From: Rhyzopertha dominica
Lineage: Eukaryota > Arthropoda > Insecta > Coleoptera > Bostrichidae
DNA: 64,000 bases
Direction of reading: 5' to 3'
Assembly: GCA_025024175.1 (NCBI GenBank)
Contig: QCXZ01000137.1
Coordinates: 60,414,911-60,478,910, forward strand
The notes under the pieces were generated by a model. The model did not search any database and had not been told where the DNA came from. It was given only the letters and a program-made list of their open reading frames with translations. This document shows positions 1 through 11,400 of the stretch, piece after piece (within the stretch, counting starts at the first letter, position 1; every line of letters starts with the position of its first letter). The position numbers were made by a program, and so were the translations under genes.

Positions 1-359
1 GGTTTTATACACAGTGTAGCAAAAAACCTCTCTATTTTGAGTGAATCCTTATGAAGGGCAGGAAGGTTACAGAGGGGAGGAGTTAGATTTGACAGTCAGA
101 GTAGATTGTGAATTTTATATCTTAGCCCCCTGAGCAACGTGCTTTTGCTGTAAAAACTTATTTTATGCAAAATTGCTCCATTGTTTTGGCATCACCGAGA
201 CACTGCATGTAAACATGTGGCTGCTCATAATATTACAGGTAGTTCAACTAGTCAAATTCATTATTAAGATCTGCACTTCCATCCATATAAGATGGTCGTA
301 CAAGAACTTGCAGAACATGACTACAAAAGATGATTGAAGACAGGCCAACAGCTAAATGA

Positions 360-835
360 ATTTTACCTAAGGAAGCCATTATTTCTCTGTGATGAGGTGC
401 ATTTTCACATTGCTGGTTGCATAAGTACACAGTCATCATATAAAAGTATGGTATGCACATTTGGGACTAGGAATCGTTACTTCTTATTTATTCAAAGATG
501 AAAATGGTCATACCTTAACTGTAACTTCCCAACATTACATAATAATAATTCAAGTCTTTTTACACTGCCTTTTCAAAATTTCAATGTCGGGTCTGGTTAG
601 TTAAAGCAGGATAAGGCCATGTTTCATACAGCTCAAAATTCAGTGACTTTTGATGAAAATGTTCCCAGGGTGACTGATTTCATTGAGAGACAAAGTTTCG
701 TGCCAAGCACAATCTCTGTATTTAAGCCCTGCAAGTACTTCTTGTGGGGATATTTAAAGGCCCAAGTTTGCAAACATTGTCCTCTAAATAAACAAAAACT
801 AAAAGACACAATTCGTCAAGAAATATATGCTTGAG
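360..835 (+). pseudogene. decayed mariner-like transposase (C-terminal half)
   Basis: Broken reading frames on the plus strand keep the word order of an insect mariner/SETMAR-type transposase: a DEVHFHIAGCINTQ-like segment near 390-430 (normally DEAHFHLNGYVNKQN), an ENGHTLTVTSQHY-like segment near 495-535, and an open stretch from 619 to 834 whose end reads CKYFLWGYLKAQVCKHCP and then LKDTIRQEI. In the family this is the region after the last catalytic Asp (LTPCDYFLWGYLKSKVY). Stops and frameshifts break the upstream part and the catalytic Asp block is not recognisable, so it is dead. It lies downstream of the last Sec8 exon found. I saw no terminal repeats. Confidence 0.7.
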
Positions 836-2489
836 ACCATCATATAGATTTCCAAAATGCGTTTATGACAGTGTTCTGTAAACAATAAGTATCACCTACA
901 GAATGTTCTTTTTAAAACAATGTAAATTAAAGCTTCTCATGTTGCTGTTTTAATGCAAAAAAGGCTAAATCTTTGAATCTAAAACAGTACTTTTTTTTAA
1001 CGTTTAAAATTCGGGAGGTTCTTTTGCCGCACCCTGCACAAAGCTCATAGCAAATTCAGGTTATTAAGCATTCCTAACAACCTTTTGGCGTATCAAAATG
1101 ATCCACATGTTGAAGCTGCATGTATGCTACGATTGCAACTTCTCCATTTGGCTGCCAGTTTTTAAATAAGAGCATGGTTATCTGCTAATGATCAGTAACT
1201 GTTAGTCATACAAAAAATTTTCAGTAGAACNTCTTGAAAACAATCAAACAGTCAACACACTTTATTAATGATGTTTTTATGTAAAATTGAAAATAAGCAT
1301 ATTACAAGCCATAAACGGTGAAAACTGATCCATTTTACTCTAAGTGGANATCTTGAATTAATTCTTGTTAAATAACACATTGTGGATTAAACTTGGCGAA
1401 ATTATTTAACAAGAATTATTATAAATTTTTATTTTAGATCTTCCAAAAAAACTTACTCAGAAGCTTTTTTGTAGAGAAATTTTCAACAATCAATTTCACT
1501 TGATTATTTTTCTACTATTTATTTTAAAAGTTTACAATACTTCAAATGAAAATAATAATAATTAAGGATTATCAGGTAGAATCTTTTGCAAAAGGAAGCA
1601 GCTCTACAAAAAAGCTATGATATATTTTATTTGTAAATATATAGATAGCAAAACTTTTTATGCTTACTAGCTAATATGTGATTCTCTACTAAAAATTCTG
1701 CTGAAAATGTACGTACAGCTAATGATAAATGAAACATCATTAAAAAATTGTTCACACTCTCATTCCAAGATGGCGAACAAATAGATAAGATTGTTTTCTT
1801 GGAAACAGAATTTTATACTCAAGATTGACCCCTTAAACATACAGAAAAAATAAAACCACAGCATATGCAAACGTCCAGCCAGCTCTTTTTTCTAAGCATT
1901 TGACTGAATCCTATATAGATGTTTACTTTTGATCGCTTATACAATCACTACAAGTATAGGTAATTCAACTTGTGCCAACATATTAGAAGCAAGCTTTATT
2001 ATAATTAAAAATATTATTGACTTTCAGCAGACTTTTCCAAAACACAATAGAGATTTATCTAATGCACAATGCAGTTACAATTATCATATAAAATAATAAG
2101 GTGAAAAATTAAATACAGTAATAAAAAAAGGAAGAATACTAAAATAATTTCTACCCACACAGATTCCATATTCTAGCTAAATTTTTGTGATGAATTATAT
2201 TTTAGTTTGTTACTAAATAAAATGTAATATCATGGAGAATTACACCTTGATGCTGGGCAGACATTTCTACCTCAGGTTAGTTTTGACAGTTATAATGAAA
2301 ATGAGTTGTATGAAAGAATTCATTTTTGAAATTAACATCTGTGGATGAAAGGCTGACTGTGGGCTGGTACAAGTTGTTGCATTAATGTAACAAATAATAA
2401 ACACTGGTTGATGGAAATTAGTAAGTAGTGTAGTAGTATACATTTAAAACAACCAATCAGTGTAAAAAAGATAAAATAATTAACAATAC
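836..2489. other. AT-rich sequence 3' of the last Sec8 exon found
   Basis: This is either the last Sec8 intron or, less likely, 3' flank. I searched the minus strand for the expected C-terminal block (a helix ending near TELEYIHAL in the human protein) and did not find it. No long open frame or recognised repeat is visible; single Ns occur near 1231 and 1348. Confidence 0.5.
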
Positions 2490-5400
2490 CTCAGGTGTTA
2501 AGAAGAACAGTTCGAAATAATGTCTTGCATGATCCAACGCAACTTCCCTAGTCATTGTGATATTCGTCAAAGTCTGTTGTAAAGCAAAGATGTTCCTGCA
2601 AATGCGCTGAATACCAACTTCATCAATTATTTGCATGTAATGAGTAGAGCTGATGAGTATCTTCGCTATTAAGTGACCTAGTCCCTCGAAGATATACTAA
2701 AAATAAACAATACAAAAAAACTGGATTTAGGCAAGTTAAATTTTTACTTTGCATTTCCTTGGATGAAGGCTCGAAGTCATAGCTTCATCTACACTGGCCA
2801 ATACCCGACTCAATTCCAGCACTTTCGGATCGGGTTCATGGGTTTCTTTATTGAGATAGCTTTGAGCATGTAAATAGTGAAAGCACTGTACTCTAACCTG
2901 TAAAGAAAATATTGTCGTTTTACATTGTTTACAAGGTTGCAAGCACAGGATCTTTACCTCTAAATGTAAAAGAAGCAGACAGGTGTTAGCTAATTCATCA
3001 AATTCTTGTGCTACACTGGTCAGCTGGTGTAGTATGCCTGGTGATACTTGAGGAGCCATATCAACAGTAATGCCGTTTACTGTTGGTGGAGACAGAGTGG
3101 GGTCATGTCTGAATTCGCTTATGAATTCAAACATACGAACGGAAAACCATTCCTAGTAAAGTAGAAAATATAAAAGAGGTTTGCAGGAATATATGAGTAT
3201 TTAAATGAGCTTGGCTAATCACCCAGGTTCTTTTAGTAATGTATAAAATAATGCTATAGAGATACACATAACCTGTCACTGTTATGGAAACATTTTTTTA
3301 AATACAGCAATGCAAGGTTAACCAGAGTTTTACCGGGGTTGGGTTAAACCATGTTGTGCTACTGGCCCTCTGTATTTCATGGTATCTAGAGGTACCACTC
3401 AATATTTAAGTACTAAATTAAGATTTATGCTAGTGTATTAGTTTCACTTTTTTAATAATATATTATACATTAATTTAATAACTTTTATCAGCAATTTTCA
3501 AGTGAAGGATGCTGTGAATTGAATTAGACCACGGAATGATGAAATTAAATCTATTTTGCTTTCTTTACACCCCACGTTTCAATCTGAAATATCATCTGTT
3601 ACTACTGATGAATCTTGAAAATAGAATAAACATAATTGAATAGTGTTTCTTACATAATATATTAGGTGTATACCTATGACTCCGCGTATTTATTTGTGGC
3701 TCTATTTTCTTTTCAATAAATATTTTTTATTTAATGAATTTTATTCTATTATTTTCGCTGTATTATCAGCTTTCTATACATATATTATAGTTGTTTTATA
3801 ATCTCATATAACGCTTTAATTTTAGCTTTAAACATGTCCAATTTTGTGCCTGAAAAACGTCATTTGCGGGAAGCTTTATTATTCCTTTTTCACCTCAAGA
3901 AGAACGCCACCGCCACTCATCAAATGCTCGTTGAAGCTTATGGCAATGATGCCGCGTCTATAAGAACTTGTCAAGAATGGTTCCAGCGCTTCAAATCGGG
4001 TGATTTCGACCTTAACGATAAGGAGCATGGCAAGCCGCCGAAAAAATTTGAAGATGAAGAACTGCAGACTTTGTTGGACGAGGATTCCGCGCAAACGCAA
4101 GAACAGCTCGCTTCTGCCCTTAACGTCACGCAGAAAACGCTTTCCCTTCGTCTTCGCGCTATGGGAAAAATTCTGAAAGAAGGAAAATGGATGCCTTATG
4201 AATTGACGGAAAGGAACAAAGAACGACGAAAAACAACGTGTGAGATCTTGCTTGGACGTTTCCAAAGAAAGTCTTTTTTGCATCGCATTGTCACCGGAGA
4301 TGAAAAATGGGTTTACTTCGACAATCCAAAGAGGAAAAGATCCTGGGTGAGCCCGGGTGAGCCGACAACATCGACCGCGAAGCCGAATATTCATGGAAAA
4401 AAGGTACTGCTCTGCATTTGGTGGGACCAGCGTGGCGTACTGTACTACGAGCTTCTCCAACCTGGCGAAACAGTTACCGCCAATCGTTACGGTCAACAAT
4501 TAGTGCAGCTGCGTAATCAACTGCGAACAAAGAGGCCAGAATGGGCGGATCGACACGACAAAGTCATACTGCTTCATGATAACGCAAGGCCGCATGTCGC
4601 AAAACCGGTCAAAGATACCTTAGAAGAACTCAAATGGGAAGTCTTACCGCACCCGCCGTACTCTCCAGACATCGCCCCATCGGATTATCATCTTTTCCGT
4701 TCAATGGCTCACGGTTTGGCAGAGCAGCGTTTCACGAATCGCCAAGAAGTCCAAGAATGGCTCAATGAATGGATCGCTTCAAAACCGGAAAATTTTTTTC
4801 GCCATGGAATCCAAAAACTTCCTAATCTATGGGAAAATGTTGTCAATAACGATGGAAATTATTTTTAATAAACGTTGTTAATAAATTTATATAGTTTCAA
4901 GCTGTTAAAAATTCGTAAAAAAACGCGGAGTCATAGGTATACACCTAATACATAGAACTATAATTAAAAAAAGTAGTTTTACAAGACCATAAAAGAGTAT
5001 TTTTGAGTGTCTTTTAGCTCAAGAAGATTTTAGCATCATATGTAATCTATTTATTCTATACCTAATGTTAAACTAATGTTATAAACCTAATGTGATATCT
5101 TATTTATTAAGGTTTCTATGACGTCTCGCTTCCTTGGTGATTTGTTTATTTACTTTCAAAATTTTGTTTGAACTTGTATCAGGCAAATTTTGAGGATCTT
5201 CGTCTTTGACAAAGATTACAGGTGTAATTGAAACATCAGACTAATAAATTTTTGTCAGTGTTTTCAAGAGACAGCGATCTTTCCGAGAAAATATTATCTT
5301 TTATTTATGGACGCTGAAAGCATTCACCATCATATTCTCCTATGATTATTATATTTTCTATCTTTCAATAGTTTTCACAGAAAAAATTCAAAAATGGCAT

Positions 5401-8400
5401 CAAAAGATGTCTGTCAATTGGCATGCTATCTGTCTGATTCATGTATTAGTAATCTTACAAGGGCTGCTGGTGTATAGTCGCAGGTAATATCCCTAGTGCA
5501 TCAAATTTTTCCATAAAAAGTATTAAATGCACGAGGAATTTTTGGTAAGATTATTTCCTGAGTTGGATAAAAATAACATTTTTATGTAACAATATTAATT
5601 TTATTTAAAACAACTATTGTTATTTTTATTGTTCTTATCTATTATACGTAATAGATTTGAGTTTACTAGGTAACTTGTCAAACCTGAAAGGAAGGAAATA
5701 ATGTCAGAAATAAATATAATTTTTGACAGTTGGTATGGACTTTCTGATCCAGATAAGAATAATCTGTATTTGGGAACCTTATAATAAAAAAACATGCATT
5801 AATTAATCTCTCAACGTGGTCTGTATCATGTACCTTACAAAATAATGTATACATTTTTTTTTAAATTTCTAGATATTTGTTGCAATGATTATTTAATAAG
5901 TAGCAATTGGTGACTGATGTCAAGTACAACAGGAATATTTTGTGAAACACTTGTACTCAAGACTCTATGGGTTCTTATGAGCAAATCCATTTACTTATTT
6001 ATACTGACAAACTCCCTAGTTGAAGAAGAACAAGCACTAATACCGTAAAAAAATCTATAATTTAATTTTTCAGCGTATTACCAGTAAAATAATCAAAGCT
6101 TCATAACAAACAACATTTACTTTCTTACCATGCTTTCCTGTAATTGAGCCAGCTGTTTCAGCAAATCCATGTCAGACAGGATTTGCCCAGAACTGATTCC
6201 ACCTTCCCCTAAATTACTGGCAAGCATTTCAGCTTCTCTCATATTTCTTTCCCTGATTTCTTCAGGACTTTCTTCTTCTTGTGATTGAAGATCTCTTCTT
6301 ACTGTGCGTCTTCTTTCATTCCTTGTGTGAAACTCTTGCTGAGCTTTCAGATTTAGCCAGTTTGGTAATGATCTAAACAAAAAGGAGAAACATTATATAA
6401 AACATATATTGTAAGTATATGAATTATAATTAGGTACTAACAAGAACATGTGTGAGGTAGCATAATTAATTTAGCATTAAAGAAAAATAAAAGGGATAAA
6501 CAAGTAGTAGATGATACTTACTTCAAAAATCTACTAATATCTTCATCATTTAGCCATGATGTACTGCATATCCGTTTGTCTTCAGAATGTGGTTGTACTA
6601 TACCCTGATAAGCAGCATAACAAGTTTCTTTGTAATCCTTCAGTACACTGTAGGAATTTTCAGCAATTTTCTCACTGTACAAAGGCAAAGCTGTTAATAA
6701 ATTATGCCACTGGCGCACATATTTCTCAACAGCAACGGTACTCTGTAAAAATCATTTCCTTAAAGCAACATCAAAGAAAACTTGAAAGATTGTTGCAAAA
6801 GCATATTAAAAATGAGTTAGCTTTAAAAGTAACGTTTATACCAACAATGGAAAAAAATTTTTCTTGATAAAATCAATTACTCACAACCAAAAGAGGTTTA
6901 TAATCACTAGTGACATCTAACAGGACTGTAGCTTTCCAGGCTTCTGAACTACGAATTGCAGATTCAATCTGCTCCTTGATTTCTTCGGCCTTAGCTTTCA
7001 AGTACACATTGCTCACATAGTTTGCCAAAAATTGCCGCAACTCGCAAGGACCTCTGAAATTATGTAAGTTAAACCGTTTAAAAATAAGGTTCTATAATTT
7101 GTTTACCCCTGACTCATACCCATAGCGTTTTCAATATGTTCAATGAACAATATAAATGGAATAAATAGATATATAATGTTATTGGGATCCGCTGAGCAGA
7201 CAAGCAGTTTATTTCTGTTTTTCAACATTGGATTACTGTTATTTTGAGAACTTAGTGTCAAAGCACTTAAAGAACTGTCAAATTTAAAAAGCATCTTCTT
7301 CTTGCTGCAAATAGAAAACTGTTAAGAGAAATGGTAACTTAAGATTCTGAGAATTACTTTTGTGGCTTTCGTCTGGAAAAGAAAACTGTAATATCACTGC
7401 TGCTTGTAAAATCGCTGCTTAGCTGTGATTCCGAAGAGATGTTTTGGATGTCTAAATAATCGGTCAACAGTACTTGTAACTGAAAATAAAACAGATGCTT
7501 TTAACCAGATCTTTGAACCGTAACTGAAATATAAGCAAAAAGAAATCGTTATTTTTGATAACGAAAAAAAGGAATACAAAAAATACATGTAATCAACATA
7601 TATTACTCTCCAGTCTCCTTTTCAGTTGTCGTTTTTGACTATTTAGTTACAAAGGAAAATAAATTATTAATATAACTAAATGTTAATACACTAAAAAAAC
7701 TGAACACCAGGAATTGGTTAAAAAAACATTATTGTTGCTAGAATTAAAACTGTAATAGAACCTATATATACCTTATATTCTTTACTGTATCAAAACAAAA
7801 AAAAAGTTTAGAAGTCCTCTTAAAAATGCTGCTAATAAATATATTTCCTTACAAAAACAGTAGCAATGTTAACATCTACATTATCATTTTCATAAATATG
7901 ACAATTACCAAAAGCAACTGGAAAAATATCAGGAAACTAAAATTTGAGTGGTAATGTGTTAAAATCATTGGATGATAAAAACACCATTGATAAATCACAT
8001 TATACTTAAATAATAAAGGTTGGTGTTGACTGAAATTGATAAGTAAAACAAAAGTAAAAAGAAACAGTATTTTACTTGAATAGAAAAGGTTTATTTAAAG
8101 ATTGACAGATTAGTCCAAATCATTTTTATTTTCGAAATCATATAATTAAATTTGCAAAGTAACAATAATAATCAAAAGCATTATGCATATTTGAAAAAAT
8201 AAATCTGCATAGTATGTAAAAAATATACTACATTATATAATCTTGGCGTTTTAATATTTAGTGCAACAGAAGTGAGATAAAAACAAAAAAAAACATATGG
8301 AACAAGACAAGAAATAAAAATACCTTCTTAATCATTAGTACCACTTACCACTGCCTGCACTTGTGACCAAAAATGACTCATATCATACACCTCAACTTCA

Positions 8401-11400
8401 ATTTTTCTAGATTTACAAGCCCTAGAAAAATTCTGCAATAAAACTGCATGAGCGTCGGCTATATTCTTAAACTGTTCAAACAACATTTGTATGAGCTCCA
8501 CTAAAGCGTGCTGCTTCCCATCTTTATTGCTTTCATCACTTTGGAAATTAAAAAAATCATTCACATGCTGAGTAGTTCTATGGATAATATTCAAAAGAGA
8601 AGATTGTATCTCCGATTTAATTTCCTATAATCAAACTAGTGATATTTCAAAATTATTTTTGAATTTGATACATACATTCATCGCATATGGTAATTTGTCT
8701 AGAAGGGATAAGGATTTAACAAGTATAGTGATAAAGTGTTCCGGATCGGACTCTGGGTCTGAGGCATCTAGATCTTCAGTAACATCAAAATCATCTAGCT
8801 TGCCTTGAAACCTGCAAAATGAAAATTATTTGAAAGAAAAGTTAAACAACGCATGTATACCAATACAAAACTATTGGCAAAATTTTTTTAATATTTGACA
8901 ACAAAAAGTATCTTTTCCACTGTCATAATAAATATACATTTACAGAATAGCAAGTATCATTACTAACTTTGGTGTCGTCTCCATTAAATTCCTTCTAACA
9001 CCACTGCGATGTCTGAATGATGACCTGTCTCCGCTGCGCCGCAAACTGGAGTCTCTCATCAATCTGTCTCTGTATGAACCTTGTCTCCAAAGGCTAATAA
9101 CACGCTGTGAAGGCTTTACATAGAGATATTGTTTGACTTCATTCAGTAGCTGTACATGCAGTTGCTGTAAATTTACCCTTAATATAAGTGGCACTTAAAA
9201 AATAGAAATGGTATATACTTCTTTTTTCTGTTCCAGTTCCGTACTCAGTTCTTTAAGGCTCTCTACACCTTCTAGCGTTCCTTTTCCTAAAGTTACTGCT
9301 TCGACTAACAATTGTGTTGCATGGAGATAGTGTTTTCGAGATAAGAAAGTACTTAGTTGGTTGGGAACATCATTAATTCTTTCTCTACAACATGGATAAG
9401 TTGTAAATAAATACATTATATTGATAAAGAAAAAAATGCAGATTCGGCTAACATTATCTGCAAAAAAATAAGGTAATTCATAAGATATGTTTTAAGTTTA
9501 AAATGGTTTATCACTTACATTTTTTTTATTCTTTAAGATGTATGTATATTTCATGCATATTTACAATTTATAAATATTTTTTTTTGGAAAAATCTACTTT
9601 TGCTTGACTGGCAGCCTGATCCAATGGCAATCATATCGGTTTTAAAATGACACAAGCAATTCTAATATAATTCTCAGTATTTTAAGCGGTTGTAACCTCC
9701 CAAAATACATATTGGTGGTGATTGCATTTCATATTTCCCATCCAAACATAGCAATCCATTATCCAAAAGTTGTACTGTTATGTTATAAATGTGATAGATA
9801 AGTCCTAAAATTCATATTCAGCTAGAAAGTCGAAGTTCATAAATGGCAGTTTAAAATATGCAATACAGCTTAGAACTGGACTAGTATATTATACAATCAA
9901 GGCTTCAGTAGCCTATATAGTATTATATTTATTATACTGTGGATCTTTAGCATTACAAGAACAATTAGTTAAAAAGCGATTAAACTGCATCAAACACTGG
10001 ACTGCTAGGTACATGCTTTAGATCTATATTTTATGCCATCCTAATAGACAGAAATACGATTTTACCTTATCAAAATTAATCGCACATATTTTACAGTATT
10101 CTACAATACAAACAAAACATCATGCCACCAATTGTATTTCTTATAAGAAGTAGGGTTGCCTACGTTTGGGTATTTGTGGCGTATCTTGAACATGACCTAT
10201 ATTGTCCAGTGTAGTTCACTGCACAGCACATATAGCATGTAATAATAACGGTAGATCATTGAGAATCGGTAAACCCAATGGGGTTGTAGACCATATTTTT
10301 TTTATTGCAGAATATAAATCTACATAAAAAATAATAGACCCCTGTTAACTTATCTTTTTTCCAAATCGCTTAGATAAACGTCAAAAAAAATGGTAAAGTT
10401 TAAATATTTGAACGTGTGACGTAGGTTGACCCTGCCGCTTGTGATTGGCAGCAGCTGTGTGTTGTTGCCAGAGCACAATAATTTTCAGCGTTCCAGTTGC
10501 TTATACTTGTTTTTCGCTGTCAACTGCCGACGAACGGACGAAGACCATTATTCATAACCTCTCAGTAACAGTAACTCTCGTGTGTTTTTTGCTTTTGTTT
10601 ATCGATCACGATTATATCGTTCAAAACGCGGACGAAATGGCTGCTGAAAAGAAATGTTTTGTGCCAACATGCGTAAATACTAGTATTGTTGGTCTAGAGA
10701 AGAAAATTTTAATTGTACCCGAAGAAAAATTGAGACGAAAATTGTGGTGCTATTCAGTAGATGCAGCACTAACAGCAAGTCGCTTGTGTTAAAGAAAATC
10801 CTCGCAAAATCAAGCCAAACGCAAATGTAAACAAACAGATCATCTGTCTATCTGTACTGTGTTGCCACTGGGGCTGATAGAAATTCCGCTAGATTACCGC
10901 ATCGAATCCGCTGAAATTCTTAAGACAGGGTAATCTGTTGATATACAAGGGGATTTATTATTTATTTTACATAAATAATTATTAGTTTCCTACAATTATG
11001 CTATAACGTTAAAAATATCGTTGTCGAGCTAGTGTTCCTTTCAGAAATATGTTTCTTTGCTTTTCACTTGGTTTAAGATAATAATATCTGCCTCATCTGA
11101 CAGTCTGAGCTGCAACGTGAAACACACAAGCACTATTGAGACGTTGGTAAATTTTGGATTGTTAGGTAAAAAAGCAGGAAATATAATATTTCCCAGGCAA
11201 GGAATACAGTAATCATCGAGTTACCTAGCATAAATAAATCGATTGTAGATACTTCATATTTAAGTTACCCATATTTATACGCCAAAGTGAAACATTAATA
11301 TCAATTAAAAACTTTCTTATTTCGTTAAAATATCTGCTATCCGCTAAAACTTATATTTTTCAGTTGGGTGAGAATTTTATCCGCTAAGTTGGCAACACTG

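Larger units (their letters stand above)
3662..4948 (+). mobile_element. complete mariner transposon, 1287 bp
   Basis: A full mariner: terminal inverted repeats at 3662-3687 and 4923-4948 are identical over 26 bp (starting TTAGGTGTATACC), the target TA is duplicated at 3660-3661 and 4949-4950, and the single gene inside is uninterrupted. Length matches the ~1.29 kb typical of the family (Mos1 is 1286 bp). It is inserted in a Sec8 intron, in the opposite orientation to the host gene. Its coding part is visibly richer in G+C than the surrounding intron, which fits recent arrival. Perfect ends plus an intact frame imply a young, possibly active copy; activity is inference. Confidence 0.97.

Noticed and set aside
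3879..4499. 206-aa minus-strand frame inside the mariner
   Set aside because: Antisense shadow of the intact transposase gene.
10445..10636. Hydrophobic leader before the THAP finger as a signal peptide or membrane segment
   Set aside because: THAP proteins start at or just before the first Cys. The upstream residues look like translated untranslated leader.
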